DNA of 64,000 nucleotides. It comes from Lysobacter enzymogenes (lineage in GTDB: Bacteria > Pseudomonadota > Gammaproteobacteria > Xanthomonadales > Xanthomonadaceae). Position 1 is the first letter of the stretch. Each line of letters opens with the position of its first letter. Under the pieces are notes generated by a model, which saw nothing but the letters and a program-made list of their open reading frames with translations, did no database searches and was not told where the DNA came from. Shown here one piece after another: positions 36,914 to 47,585 of the stretch. The translations under genes were made by a program, and so were the position numbers. The stretch spans positions 5,592,501-5,656,500 of the forward strand of contig NZ_CP067395.1 in NCBI RefSeq assembly GCF_017355525.1, in the 5' to 3' direction.

Positions 36914-37035
36914 TGCCCGACCCAGCGCGGCCCGTCACGACCGCGACAGCGGCCCCGGCCTGCGCCGCGGCCGCCGCTTTTCGCCTTTCCCGCCACGGCC
37001 GCCGCGCGCGGCTGCGCGCCTGAGCCGGCGCGCCG

Positions 37036-38590
<1,555 letters not shown>

Positions 38591-38611
38591 GCCGCGGCCG
38601 ACGCAGCCGGT

Positions 38612-39094
38612 ATGGCCGAGAACTCGCGCAGGGCGTGGTTGGGCGTGGTGGCGCTGGCGCTGCTGGGCCTGCTCGCGTTTTTGCAGTACCGGCTGTGGTG
38701 GGCCGGCGGCGGAGGCGGCGGCAGCGTCGCCGCGCTGCAGGCCCAGGTCGACGGGCAGACCCGCGAAAACCAGGGCCTGCACCAGCGCAACGCCGCGCTC
38801 GCCGCCGAAGTCGAGGACCTCAAGTCCGGCGAGGCCGCGGTGGAAGAACGAGCGCGCAGCGAGCTGGGCATGATCAAGCCCGGCGAGACCTTCTACCGCG
38901 TGGTCGAAGCCAAGCCGCAGGCGCCGGGGCCGAACGCCGCGGCCGCGGTCAGCGCGGTCCAGAACGGCAGCGCCGCCGGCCAGAACGCGGCCGAGGACGA
39001 GCCTTCGCTGGAGGAACAGGTCGACGAGCCGCCGACCGAGGTCGCGCCGTCGGCGCCGGAGCCGCATCCGATGCCGGCGCCGGTGCAGCATTGA
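38612..39094 (+). CDS. ftsB: Cell division protein FtsB, extended
   Basis: The 160-residue bitopic protein has a short cytoplasmic start, one membrane helix (about residues 9-26), then a coiled coil ('LQAQVDGQTRENQGLHQRNAALAAEVEDL') and the conserved 'AVEERARSELGMIKPGETFYRVV'. FtsB links FtsL and FtsQ in the divisome. E. coli FtsB has about 103 residues. Here a tail of about 55 residues, rich in Ala, Pro and Glu, is added in the periplasm. Position between eno and ispD is the usual one. Confidence 0.9.
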   Translation: MAENSRRAWLGVVALALLGLLAFLQYRLWWAGGGGGGSVAALQAQVDGQTRENQGLHQRNAALAAEVEDLKSGEAAVEERARSELGMIKPGETFYRVVEAKPQAPGPNAAAAVSAVQNGSAAGQNAAEDEPSLEEQVDEPPTEVAPSAPEPHPMPAPVQH

Positions 39095-39248
39095 AGCGGG
39101 CGGCGCGCCGTCGTCCGCGCTGCCGGCGGTTCCGTCGCGATGCCACGCGCCGCCGTTGCGGATCGCGCCTAACCGTCGCGATTGCGCATCGCGTCGCTGC
39201 GACAGCGAATCCGGTCGCAGCGACAGTGCGCCGCTGCGTCGCGTTCCC

Positions 39249-39294
39249 GTATTCCCCCGTTCCGGCGAACGCCGGAATCCACAGGCTTTCGCCT
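39249..39294. repeat. Palindromic intergenic repeat
   Basis: CCCCGTTCCGGCGAACGCCGGAATCCACA contains TTCCGGCG-AA-CGCCGGAA, a perfect stem of eight pairs. It lies in the 258-base gap between ftsB and ispD and resembles short palindromes common between proteobacterial genes. Confidence 0.6.
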
Positions 39295-39352
39295 CCGCAG
39301 CGCCCACGCGCGATCGGCGGCGCGAGCTTCGATCCCACGCCATGAGCCGCCG

Positions 39353-40033
39353 ATGATCTGGGCCGTCCTTCCCGCCGCCGGCCGCGGCCAGCGCTTCGGC
39401 GGCGACATTCCGAAGCAGTACCTGCGCATCGCCGGCAAGCCGCTGATCGAGCACGCGCTGATCGCGTTGCTGGCGCATCCGCGCGTGGCCGGGGCGATGG
39501 TCGCGCTGTCGGCCGACGACGCGCTGTGGCCGGGCTGGAGCGAACTGCTCGGCAAACCGGTGCTGCGCTGCACCGGCGGCGGCGAGCGCGCCGATTCGGT
39601 GCTGGCGGCGCTGCGCGCGCTGCCGGCGCAGGCCGGCGACGACGCGTTGGTGCTGGTCCACGACGCCGCCCGCCCGAACCTGCGCGGCGAGGACGTCGGC
39701 CGCCTGGTCGCCGCGGCCGAAGCCGCGCCGGACGGCGCCATCCTCGGCGCGCCGTTGCGCGACACGCTCAAGCGCGCCGGCCGCGGCCGCATCGTCGGCA
39801 CCGAGCCGCGCGACGGCCTGTGGCGCGCGTTCACCCCGCAGGCCTTCCGCCGCGGCGCCTTGACCGCGGCGCTGGCCGATGCGGCCCGCGCGGGGGTGAC
39901 CGTCACCGACGAAGCCTCGGCGATGGAGCGCACCGGCGTGCAGCCGTGGCTGGTGGAGGGCCGCGAGGACAATCTCAAGGTGACTACGCCGGCGGATTTG
40001 GCGCTGGCGGAGTATTTGATCGGCAAAGCCTGA
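39353..40033 (+). CDS. ispD: 2-C-methyl-D-erythritol 4-phosphate cytidylyltransferase
   Basis: The 226-residue enzyme of the MEP isoprenoid pathway uses CTP. '[21 protein letters not shown]' is the nucleotide-binding signature at residues 4-24; '[10 protein letters not shown]' and '[17 protein letters not shown]' are the other family blocks. The start at 39353 ([10 protein letters not shown]) is the only one that fits. ispF follows 127 bases later. Confidence 0.95.
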   Translation: MIWAVLPAAGRGQRFGGDIPKQYLRIAGKPLIEHALIALLAHPRVAGAMVALSADDALWPGWSELLGKPVLRCTGGGERADSVLAALRALPAQAGDDALVLVHDAARPNLRGEDVGRLVAAAEAAPDGAILGAPLRDTLKRAGRGRIVGTEPRDGLWRAFTPQAFRRGALTAALADAARAGVTVTDEASAMERTGVQPWLVEGREDNLKVTTPADLALAEYLIGKA

Positions 40034-40160
40034 GGAACGAGCGGAGAAGAACGAGGAACGAGTCGTACGACGTCCCGTTTCCGCTCCGCGCTCGCGCTCC
40101 GGCTCCCCGGGTGCCTCGTTCCCGGCTCCTTTTCACTCGTTTTCAGCTTTCATCGAACCC

Positions 40161-40640
40161 ATGAACATTCGAATCGGCCAAGGCTACGACGTCCACGCAT
40201 TCGGCGACGGCGACCACGTGATGCTCGGCGGCGTGCGCGTCGCCCACGACCGCGGCGTGATCGCCCATTCCGACGGCGACGTCGTGCTGCACGCGCTGTG
40301 CGACGCCATGCTCGGCGCGCTGGCGCTCGGCGACATCGGCCAGCATTTCCCGCCCAGCGACGCGCGCTGGCGCGGCGCCGACAGCCGCGCGTTCCTGCGC
40401 CATTGCAACGAATTGATCGCGCAGCGCGGCTACACGGTCGGCAACTGCGACGTCACCGTGGTCTGCGAGCGGCCCAAGGTCGGCCCGCATGCGCCGGCGA
40501 TGCGCGAACTCATCGCCGCCGATCTGGGCATCGCCGCCGATGCGGTCAGCGTCAAGGCGACGACATCGGAAAAGCTCGGCTTCACCGGCCGTGGCGAAGG
40601 CATCGCGGCGACGGCCGTGTGCCTGTTGGTCGGCGCATGA
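40161..40640 (+). CDS. ispF: 2-C-methyl-D-erythritol 2,4-cyclodiphosphate synthase
   Basis: The 159-residue enzyme closes the cyclodiphosphate ring in the MEP pathway. Metal ligands appear in 'GYDVHAF' (Asp8, His10) and '[32 protein letters not shown]'. '[23 protein letters not shown]' is the C-terminal signature. Its stop overlaps the truD start (ATGA), so the two are coupled. Confidence 0.96.
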   Translation: MNIRIGQGYDVHAFGDGDHVMLGGVRVAHDRGVIAHSDGDVVLHALCDAMLGALALGDIGQHFPPSDARWRGADSRAFLRHCNELIAQRGYTVGNCDVTVVCERPKVGPHAPAMRELIAADLGIAADAVSVKATTSEKLGFTGRGEGIAATAVCLLVGA

Positions 40641-41713
40641 GCGGCTCGGAGGCGGGTTTGAACGAGCTGCCGCGCGCGCACGGCGCGCCGGCGCTGAGCG
40701 CGCGCATCCGCAGCGCGCCGGAGGATTTCCGGGTCGAGGAACTGCCGTCGTTCGCCGCCAGCGGCAGCGGCGAGCACTTGCTGCTGACGGTGGAAAAGCG
40801 CGGCATGAACACCGCCTTCGCGGCCAAGCGGCTGGCGCAGTGGGCCGGCGTGGGCGAGGTCGCGATCGGCTACGCCGGGCTCAAGGACCGCCACGCGGTG
40901 ACCGTGCAGCGCTTCAGCGTGCACCTGCCCAAGCGCGTGGCGCCGGATTTTGCAAAGTTGGAGCTGGCCTTGCTGGAAAGCGACGAACTGCGCGTGCTCG
41001 AACACCACTGGCACGCCAAGAAACTGCCGCGCGGCGCGCTCGCCGGCAACCGCTTCGTGCTGACCCTGCGCGAAGTCGAGGGCGAGCGCGAAGCGATCGA
41101 ACAACGCCTGCAACGCGTCGCCGCCGAAGGCGTGCCCAACTATTTCGGCGAACAGCGTTTCGGCCGCGACGGCGACAACGTCGCCAATGCGCTGGCGATG
41201 TTCGCCGGCCGCCGGGTCCGGCGCGAACAGCGCAGCCTGCTGCTGTCGGCGGCGCGTTCGGAACTGTTCAACCGCGCCCTGGCCGCGCGCGTGCGCGACG
41301 GCAGCTGGAGCGGCCTGCGCGACGGCGCCGGGCTCGACGGCGAAGTCTGGTCGCTGGCCGGCAGCCGCAGCGTGTTCGGGCCGGAGCCGTGGAGCGACGC
41401 GCTGGCCGAGCGCCTGGCGCGCAGCGATATCCATCCCAGCGGCCCGTTGTGGGGCCGCGGCGAACTGCGCAGCGCCGGTGCGGTGCGCGCGCTGGAGCTG
41501 GCCGCGCTGGACGACGAGCAGGCGCTGGCGTTGCGCGCCGGCCTGGAAGCCGCCGGCCTGGACCAGGAACGCCGCGCGCTGCGGCTGCGCGCCGAGCAAT
41601 GGCAATGGCGCTGGCTCGACGACGGCGCGCTGGAAGTCGGTTTCGTGCTGCCGGCCGGCGCTTACGCCACGGTGGTGCTGGCCGAACTCGGCCGGATCGA
41701 AGGCGCGCGCTGA
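40637..41713 (+). CDS. truD: tRNA pseudouridine(13) synthase
   Basis: The 358-residue enzyme modifies U13 of tRNA-Glu. The catalytic aspartate sits in '[21 protein letters not shown]', and '[21 protein letters not shown]' and '[16 protein letters not shown]' are TruD signatures. The start overlaps ispF by four bases. The order ispD-ispF-truD-surE-pcm is shared by many gammaproteobacteria, though here two other genes intervene before surE. Confidence 0.94.
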   Translation: MSGSEAGLNELPRAHGAPALSARIRSAPEDFRVEELPSFAASGSGEHLLLTVEKRGMNTAFAAKRLAQWAGVGEVAIGYAGLKDRHAVTVQRFSVHLPKRVAPDFAKLELALLESDELRVLEHHWHAKKLPRGALAGNRFVLTLREVEGEREAIEQRLQRVAAEGVPNYFGEQRFGRDGDNVANALAMFAGRRVRREQRSLLLSAARSELFNRALAARVRDGSWSGLRDGAGLDGEVWSLAGSRSVFGPEPWSDALAERLARSDIHPSGPLWGRGELRSAGAVRALELAALDDEQALALRAGLEAAGLDQERRALRLRAEQWQWRWLDDGALEVGFVLPAGAYATVVLAELGRIEGAR

Positions 41714-41903
41714 CGGCGCGCCTGCGCATCGGCATGCGTTGCCGCCGCGGCGCGATTGGCTCCTTTCGCGCAGCCGCTCGTCGGCTGGTATGCCGCGGCA
41801 CTGGTCCGCCGCCGCGGCGCGCGTATAAGCCGAAAGCGACAGTCGGCAGGGGCCGGCTGGGCCCGCCGTCCGCGGCGGGAGACCACGTCAGGGAGCCGAA
41901 GTC

Positions 41904-42164
41904 ATGAACGCTTTGCGCACCGTCGTCTTGTCGTTGTCCGTCTGCGTCCTGGCCGCCTGCGCCGGGCATCAGAGCAAGAGCGCTTACGCCGCGCCGTCCG
42001 ATCGTGCGGAACCGGCGACGCTGTCCAAGCACCAGATCGAAGGCATGGACCGCGACGACGCTTACGTCTCCGCGGTGCAGCGTCTGGCGCTGCGGCGCGG
42101 GATCGAGGTGAAGTGGGTCAATCCGCCGGATCGGCGCCGTCTGGCCGACACCGAGAAACGTTGA
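41904..42164 (+). CDS. Small lipoprotein
   Basis: The precursor has 86 residues with a lipobox (VLAAC) at residue 20. The mature part of about 66 residues has 'LSKHQIEGMDRDDAYVSAVQRLALRRGIEVKWVNPPDRR', which suggests one helix followed by a strand. CAGGGAG at 41889-41895 serves as ribosome binding site. It is inserted between truD and the convergent Smr gene. No family recognised. Confidence 0.7.
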   Translation: MNALRTVVLSLSVCVLAACAGHQSKSAYAAPSDRAEPATLSKHQIEGMDRDDAYVSAVQRLALRRGIEVKWVNPPDRRRLADTEKR

Positions 42165-42195
42165 GCGAACGATGCCGCGGCGGCGCCGGGCGAAC

Positions 42196-42771
42196 TCAGC
42201 GCCGCCGCGCCAGCAGCACCAGCACCGCGCCGGTGCCGCCTTGCGCGCTCGGCGCGGAATGGAACGCCAGCACGTCCGCGCGCTGGCGCAGCATCCGGTC
42301 GACCAGGTTCTTCAGCACCGGCAGGCCGCGGCTGTCGAGGAAATCGCTGCTGCCGCCGCGGCCCTTGCCGTGGATGATCCGCACGCAGCCCAGCTCGTGG
42401 GCGCGCGCATCGTTGAGGAACGCGCGCAGCAGCGCTTCGGCCTCGCGCACCGGGCTGCCGTGCAGATCCAGTTCCTCCTGCGCCGACATCTCGCCGCGGC
42501 GCAGCCGGGCGAAAATCTTCGGCGGCAGTTCGTCGCGGCGATAGCTCAGCGGGTCGCCGGCTTCCAGCAACTGTTCGTCGAGGGCATGGCGGAATTCTTC
42601 GCGCGCCTGCGCCTCGTCGGCCTCGGCCATGCGCGGGCGCGGCCGCGGCTTCGGCGCGGACGGCGGCAGCGCGGCTTCGGGCAGGCGGCGGACTTCGCCG
42701 ATGGCGGCGCGGAACAGGGCCGCGTCGTCGTCGCCGGCATCCTGGTCGGGGCGGTCGGGCTGGGACGTCAT
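42196..42771 (-). CDS. Smr-domain protein (MutS2 C-terminal-like nuclease)
   Basis: The 191-residue protein ends in a Smr domain (about residues 105-191) with 'ELDLHGSPVREAEALLRAFLNDA' and 'IIHGKGRGG'. These LDLHG and HGKG motifs occur in stand-alone Smr proteins, which nick DNA or cleave RNA. The N-terminal 95 residues are charged and low complexity. The start at 42771 (MTSQPDRPD) is preferred. Upstream lies a structured element (42830-42882) with a possible CsrA/RsmA site. Confidence 0.85.
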   Translation of the reverse strand: MTSQPDRPDQDAGDDDAALFRAAIGEVRRLPEAALPPSAPKPRPRPRMAEADEAQAREEFRHALDEQLLEAGDPLSYRRDELPPKIFARLRRGEMSAQEELDLHGSPVREAEALLRAFLNDARAHELGCVRIIHGKGRGGSSDFLDSRGLPVLKNLVDRMLRQRADVLAFHSAPSAQGGTGAVLVLLARRR

Positions 42772-43269
42772 GGCCACAGGATATCGCCGCGGGCGCGCCG
42801 CGGTCAGCGCGGCGGCGGCGAAAAGAAAGCCCCGGCCCATCCTTGGGACTTGCGGCCCGTCGGTATCGGGCCGTCACCGGGGAAACAAGGTTGAAGGCGC
42901 GGCACGCGCTGCGATGTCCCCTCGCGCCGCAGGCGCGCACCGAGGGTGCCGCGAACGTCTAGTTCATCACGCTTTCGGCGGCGGGCGAGGGCGTCCCTGT
43001 CAAAACCGACAGGCGCGGCGATCGCGCGCGGGCGCCCAGGCGGGCGCCCCCGGCTCGCGTCGCGATGCAGGCGCCGCAAGGCGCAGCCGGCCGCCGCCCG
43101 CAGCCGTACGCTGCGGCCGGGCAGGATCCAGTCGGCAGATTGGGCAAAGTCCGATGACTGCGCGGAACGCCGCTGCGAAGCTGAGGAAACGGCGAACACG
43201 CTCAGGAGATAAGCGAAGCCCGCACGCCTGCGGCCGTTCCGCTATCTGCGGGCTCCCATCCGCCGATTT
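42772..43269. other. Intergenic region between smr gene and luxR-type gene
   Basis: These 498 bases contain a three-stem structure at 42830-42882 and otherwise GC-rich sequence without convincing ribosome binding sites. Both flanking genes point left, so the LuxR-type gene is upstream of smr. Confidence 0.5.
42822..42882 (-). ncRNA. Candidate structured RNA or 5' leader with CsrA-like motif
   Basis: On the reverse strand, CCCCGG (42882-42877) pairs with CCGGGG (42835-42830). Inside are a hairpin CGGCCCG/CGGGCCG with a seven-base loop and a hairpin CCCA-AGGA-TGGG. The second presents CAAGGATG, the core of the CsrA/RsmA consensus, with GGA in the loop. CTTTCTTTT follows the outer stem, as in a terminator. 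It may be the end of a small RNA, or an attenuator 59 bases before the smr start codon. Inferred from pairing only. Confidence 0.4.
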
Positions 43270-44010
43270 CTACAACGCTATGAGCCCTAGCGCGACCGCG
43301 CGCGCGCAGGCCGCGCGGCGGCCTTTGACCCCGAGCTTGCGCGCCACCTGCTGCAGGTGGAAGTTCACCGTGCGCTCGCTGATCTGCAGGATCATCGAGA
43401 TCTCCCACGAGGTCTTGCCGACCGCCGACCAGCGCAGCACTTCGCATTCGCGGTCGCTGAGCCGGGGCGCGTTGCGCGGACGGCGCAGCAGCCGGTCGAT
43501 CGCCGCGTGCATGCAACTGACGAAGTACACCGCCGGACCCAGGGTCGGCGCCAGTTCGCGCGGATCGGCCAGCGCGTTGACGGTGAAGGTGGTGAACGAC
43601 CACTGCGTGCCCGGCGACCAGCTCGGCACGGTGATGCCGCCGTGCAAGCCGAACTCGCCGGCCGCCATCAGCGTGCGCCGGCCGATCTGGTAGAGCTGCG
43701 GGCGCGGTTCCCAGGTGGTGCGGCCGCGCGAATTCCAGGCCACCGCCGGCAAGCCTTCGCGCGACAGGGTGATGCGCGGGTCGTTGCGCTCGGCGTCGGG
43801 CGCGGCCAGCGCCAGGTAGGTCTTGGACCAGTCGCTGTCGAAATCCTCGAAGAACACGAAATCCGAACCGCCGGCCAGCGGTTCGCGCAACTTGGTCGCA
43901 TAACCGTGGTTGTGGAAGCCCACGGCGCGGGAGAAGGCCGATGTCACGGATTTGACTTCATCCAACGAGCCGGCGCGCATCACCCGGTCGATGTGGTCCC
44001 AATACTCCAT
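43270..44010 (-). CDS. LuxR-type transcriptional regulator with AHL-binding domain
   Basis: The 246-residue protein has an autoinducer-binding domain (about 20-165) and a LuxR helix-turn-helix (about 181-246: [37 protein letters not shown]). The residues that bind N-acyl-homoserine lactones in TraR/LuxR have counterparts: W61, Y65, D77, P78, W92 and G121. No luxI-type synthase lies within the window, so it may be a LuxR solo; Lysobacter has such regulators (LesR in L. enzymogenes), but identity is not shown. The start at 44010 follows a GGAG. Confidence 0.87.
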   Translation of the reverse strand: MEYWDHIDRVMRAGSLDEVKSVTSAFSRAVGFHNHGYATKLREPLAGGSDFVFFEDFDSDWSKTYLALAAPDAERNDPRITLSREGLPAVAWNSRGRTTWEPRPQLYQIGRRTLMAAGEFGLHGGITVPSWSPGTQWSFTTFTVNALADPRELAPTLGPAVYFVSCMHAAIDRLLRRPRNAPRLSDRECEVLRWSAVGKTSWEISMILQISERTVNFHLQQVARKLGVKGRRAACARAVALGLIAL

Positions 44011-44170
44011 GCGGACTCCATGCGTGTCTGATGACTCGCGCTCCGGCGGGTCGCAGTCATCATACATACGCCCGCCGCGCGCTGCCGGCCGGGCGCGGCG
44101 CGGGAAGGCTGCCGCCCTATCGGGTATCATCCGGGGCTCCCCCAGGCCTGTCTTTCCTCAGCGGAGTCTC

Positions 44171-44980
44171 ATGCGCGTATTGCTCAGCAACGACGACGGC
44201 GTCGACGCGCCCGGCATCCGCATCCTCGCCCAGGGGCTGCGCGAGGCAGGACACGAAGTGCTGGTGGTCGCGCCCGATCGCGACCGCTCCGGCGCGAGCA
44301 ATTCGCTGACCCTGGACATGCCGGTGCGGGTCGCGCGCCTCGACGACAGCACCTGGCGCGTCTACGGAACGCCGACCGACTGCGTGCACGTGGCCCTGAG
44401 CGGCATGCTCGAGGTAGAACCCGACATCGTCGTGTCCGGCATCAACACCACCGCCAACGTCGGCGACGACGTGATCTATTCGGGCACCGTCGCCGCGGCG
44501 ATGGAAGGGCGCTTCCTCGGCCTGCCGGCGGTGGCGATGTCGCTGGCCGCGGCCGACCACGACGGCCGCCATTACCAAACCGCGGCGCGCGCGGCGGTCG
44601 AGATCATCGCCCGCCTGCGCACCGATCCGCTGCCGGCCGACACCATCCTCAACGTCAACGTGCCCGATCTGGCCTGGGACGAGGTCGCCGGCTTCGAAGT
44701 CACCCGCCTGGGCAACCGCCACCGCGCCGAGGCCTGCATCCGCCAGAGCGATCCGCGCGGCCGCGAGTGGTGGTGGATCGGCCCGGCCGGCGCCGAAGCC
44801 GACGCCGGCCCGGGCACCGACTTCCACGCCCTGCGCACGGGCAATATTTCGATCACCCCGATCCACGTCGACCTGACCCGCTACCAGGCGCTGGAACAGG
44901 TCGCCAGCTGGGTCGGCGGCCTCGCCGCGGCGCTCGACACTCCATTGAACAGCGGGCCGGCGCCGGAGCGCGCGCGATGA
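44171..44980 (+). CDS. surE: 5'/3'-nucleotidase SurE
   Basis: The 269-residue phosphatase hydrolyses nucleoside monophosphates. The metal site is in '[16 protein letters not shown]' (Asp8, Asp9), with Ser in '[13 protein letters not shown]' and Asn in '[21 protein letters not shown]'. GCGGAG precedes the ATG at 44171. It heads the operon surE-pcm-yqaA-nlpD and overlaps pcm by four bases. Confidence 0.96.
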   Translation: MRVLLSNDDGVDAPGIRILAQGLREAGHEVLVVAPDRDRSGASNSLTLDMPVRVARLDDSTWRVYGTPTDCVHVALSGMLEVEPDIVVSGINTTANVGDDVIYSGTVAAAMEGRFLGLPAVAMSLAAADHDGRHYQTAARAAVEIIARLRTDPLPADTILNVNVPDLAWDEVAGFEVTRLGNRHRAEACIRQSDPRGREWWWIGPAGAEADAGPGTDFHALRTGNISITPIHVDLTRYQALEQVASWVGGLAAALDTPLNSGPAPERAR

Positions 44981-45657
44981 TCCAGCGCATGCGCCTGCAA
45001 CCCGAAGCGATCGGCAGCGGCCTGACCTCGCAGCGCGTGCGCGACCGCCTGGTCGAGCGCCTGCGCGAAGCCGGCATCCGCGACGAGCGCGTGCTCAACG
45101 CCGTGCGCACCGTGCCGCGCCACCTGTTCGTCGACGAGGCGCTGGCGATGCGCGCCTACGAGGACACCGCGCTGCCGATCGGCCACGGCCAGACCATCTC
45201 GCAGCCGTGGGTGGTCGCGCGCATGACCGAAGCCCTGTTCGAAGACGGCGTGCCCGGCAAGGTGCTGGAGATCGGCACCGGTTCGGGCTACCAGGCTGCG
45301 ATCCTGGCCGCGCTGGGGCTGGAAGTGCACACCGTCGAGCGCATCGGCGAACTGCTGCGCACCGCGCGCAAGCGCTTCCGCCAGCTCGGCCTCAACGTGC
45401 GCAGCAAGCACGACGACGGCCGCATCGGCTGGCCCGAGAACGGCCCGTTCGACGCGATCATCGTCACCGCCGCCGCGCCCGCGCTGGTCGATGCGCTGAC
45501 CGAGCAACTGGCGCCGAACGGCACCTTGATCGCTCCGGTCGGCGCCGCCTCGTCGCAATCGCTGCTCAAACTGCGCAAGGACGCCGACGGCGCCATCAGC
45601 CAGACCACGCTGGCGCCGGTGGTGTTCGTGCCTTTGCTGTCGGGCATGATCGACTGA
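44977..45657 (+). CDS. pcm: Protein-L-isoaspartate O-methyltransferase
   Basis: The 226-residue enzyme starts repair of isoaspartyl residues in aged proteins using S-adenosylmethionine. '[42 protein letters not shown]' and the SAM motif '[19 protein letters not shown]' are diagnostic. The start overlaps the surE stop (ATGA), the usual coupling. Confidence 0.96.
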   Translation: MIQRMRLQPEAIGSGLTSQRVRDRLVERLREAGIRDERVLNAVRTVPRHLFVDEALAMRAYEDTALPIGHGQTISQPWVVARMTEALFEDGVPGKVLEIGTGSGYQAAILAALGLEVHTVERIGELLRTARKRFRQLGLNVRSKHDDGRIGWPENGPFDAIIVTAAAPALVDALTEQLAPNGTLIAPVGAASSQSLLKLRKDADGAISQTTLAPVVFVPLLSGMID

Positions 45658-45730
45658 CTCCCCCCGGCGGCCGCGCGGCCGTCCACGACCAACCGGCGGC
45701 TATGCGCCGCCCCTTCGGCCGACTTCGCCC

Positions 45731-46348
45731 ATGGCATTGAAAATTTTCGGACCGCTCTACGAGCGCACCATCACCTGGGCCCGCCACCGCCACGCCCCGG
45801 CCTACCTGACCGGCTTGAGCTTCGTCGAGGCGATCATCTTCCCGATCATGCCCGAGGTGATGCTGGCGCCGATGTCGGTGGCCCAGCCCAAGCGCGCGTT
45901 CTGGTTCGCGACCTTGAGCATCATCGGCTCGATGCTCGGCGCGCTGGTCGGCTACGCGCTCGGCCACTACGCGTTCGAAGCCTTGAAGCCGGCGTTCGCG
46001 GCGATGGGCATGCTGCCGTCGATCGAAGCCGGCATCGCCACCGTGCAGGCCAAGATGGTCGAATCGCCGTGGGCGGTGTTCACCTTCCTGGTGCTCGGCG
46101 GTTTCATGCCGATCCCGATGAAGGTGTTCACCTGGGCGTCGGGCATCGTCGGCGTGCCTATGCTGCAATACATCCCGAGCATGTTCATCGGCCGGGCCAA
46201 GCGGGTGTACCTGCTGGCGCTGGCGATCCGCATCGGCGGCGAACGCGCCGAAGCGGCGCTGCGGCGCTACATCGAGCCGATCGGCTGGATCGCCACCGCG
46301 GTGGTGGTCGTCGCCATCGCCGTGCTGGTCTGGCATTCACAGCGCTGA
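45731..46348 (+). CDS. YqaA/DedA-family membrane protein
   Basis: The 205-residue inner-membrane protein has about five hydrophobic helices. 'SFVEAIIFPIMPEVMLAPMSVAQPKRAFWFATLSIIGSMLGALVGYALG' and 'GGFMPIPMKVFTWASGIVG' match the YqaA branch of the SNARE-associated/DedA superfamily, thought to aid lipid or ion handling across the membrane. It is placed between pcm and nlpD, as in related genomes. Confidence 0.87.
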   Translation: MALKIFGPLYERTITWARHRHAPAYLTGLSFVEAIIFPIMPEVMLAPMSVAQPKRAFWFATLSIIGSMLGALVGYALGHYAFEALKPAFAAMGMLPSIEAGIATVQAKMVESPWAVFTFLVLGGFMPIPMKVFTWASGIVGVPMLQYIPSMFIGRAKRVYLLALAIRIGGERAEAALRRYIEPIGWIATAVVVVAIAVLVWHSQR

Positions 46349-46433
46349 GGCGCGCGAGCGGCGACACTGCCGCAGCGGCATCGGACATCCGAGACACCAC
46401 GCGCCCGGCGAGCGGCGCGGCAAGAGGATCACC

Positions 46434-47225
46434 ATGAGCGAGACGACCCGAACCCCGACCCTGGCGATGGCCGCCTGCCTGCTGGCCACGCTCGCCCTGA
46501 TCGGCTGTTCGAGTTCGGTCGTCCGCGAACCTTCCCGCGGCGGTTCGCGCGGCGGCGGCAGCAGCCGCCCCTCGACTCCGGCGCAGCGGCCGTCGGTGGC
46601 CAAACCCGGCGCGACCGTGGTCGTGCAGCGCGGCGAAGGCCTGTACCGCATCGCGACCAACAACGGCATCCAGCTCGCCGATCTGGCCGCGTGGAACGGT
46701 TTGTCGCCGCCGTACAACCTGTATCCGGGCCAGCGCCTGAAGCTGTATCCGCCGGGTCGCGGCGGCTCGTCGTCGGGTTCGTCGTCGTCGGGCGGCTCGA
46801 CCGCCTCGCGCCCGAGCGCGCCGGCGCCCGCACCGGCCGCGCCGATCGACAGCGGCATCCGCTGGCGCTGGCCGGCCGACGGCCCGCTGCTCGGCCGCTT
46901 CGTCGCCAACGAACCGACCAAGCAGGGCGTCGACATCGGCGGCGCGCCCGGCAGCCCGGTGCGCGCGGCCGCCGACGGCGTGGTGGTGTACTCCGGCACC
47001 GGCCTGGTCGGCTACGGCGAGCTGATCATCGTCAAGCACAACGAACAGTGGCTGTCGGCTTACGGCCACAACCGCAAGCGCCTGGTCAACGAAGGCCAAC
47101 TGGTCAAGTCCGGCCAGCAGATCGCCGAGATGGGCCGCAGCGGCGCGGCGCGCGACCAACTGCATTTCGAAGTGCGCTACAACGCCAAGCCGGTCGATCC
47201 GCTGCTGTATTTGCCGGCGAAGTGA
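46434..47225 (+). CDS. nlpD: NlpD-like lipoprotein, LysM plus degenerate M23 domain
   Basis: The 263-residue protein has a lipobox (LALIGC), a LysM domain at about residues 62-104 (VVVQRGEGLYRIATNNGIQLADLAAWNG), a Ser/Gly linker and a C-terminal M23 domain. The first M23 zinc ligand is missing: the block reads KQGVDIGG, as in E. coli NlpD (NKGIDIAG). It is probably not a protease but an activator of cell-wall amidases during division. rpoS, which often follows nlpD, is absent. Confidence 0.92.
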   Translation: MSETTRTPTLAMAACLLATLALIGCSSSVVREPSRGGSRGGGSSRPSTPAQRPSVAKPGATVVVQRGEGLYRIATNNGIQLADLAAWNGLSPPYNLYPGQRLKLYPPGRGGSSSGSSSSGGSTASRPSAPAPAPAAPIDSGIRWRWPADGPLLGRFVANEPTKQGVDIGGAPGSPVRAAADGVVVYSGTGLVGYGELIIVKHNEQWLSAYGHNRKRLVNEGQLVKSGQQIAEMGRSGAARDQLHFEVRYNAKPVDPLLYLPAK

Positions 47226-47533
47226 ACGCGCGCGGCGACGAGTTCGCCGCCGCGCTGGCGCGCTGGCCGTGGCGCGCGATCCGCGATTGCCCGGGGCGCT
47301 ACGCGCTGACGCCGGCCGATGCGGACTCGACGCCCGAGCGGATCCTCGGCTATCGCGCGCGCAGCAGCGAGCATCGCAGCGCGGTCGCGCGCGACCGCGT
47401 GGTGCTGACGCCGTTCGCGGCCGCGGGCGGATTGATTTCCTATCGCCGCGACGACGGCGGCTGGCTGCACACCTTGAACGATGCCGACGGCTGGGCGCGC
47501 AAGCTGGCGCAACTGGGCCTGGACGCGGCCTGA
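47222..47533 (+). CDS. Hypothetical protein coupled to nlpD
   Basis: The 103-residue soluble protein probably starts at a GTG that overlaps the nlpD stop (GTGA). It contains 'WPWRAIRDCPGRYALTPADADSTPERIL' and 'GGLISYRRDDGGWLHTLNDADGWARKLAQLGL', which suggest a small mixed alpha/beta fold. No signal peptide, no known motif. The overlap indicates cotranslation with nlpD. I do not recognise the family. Confidence 0.65.
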   Translation: MNARGDEFAAALARWPWRAIRDCPGRYALTPADADSTPERILGYRARSSEHRSAVARDRVVLTPFAAAGGLISYRRDDGGWLHTLNDADGWARKLAQLGLDAA

Positions 47534-47585
47534 GCCGCTGTGGCGAACACCGCGAATCGATCCGGCGCGCGTGCGGCGCGGCCGC

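Noticed and set aside
36911-37023. Short 36-codon frame overlapping the kdsA stop (TGATG)
   Set aside because: The overlap is tempting, but the peptide is Ala/Arg/Pro-rich without structure, as expected from composition alone.
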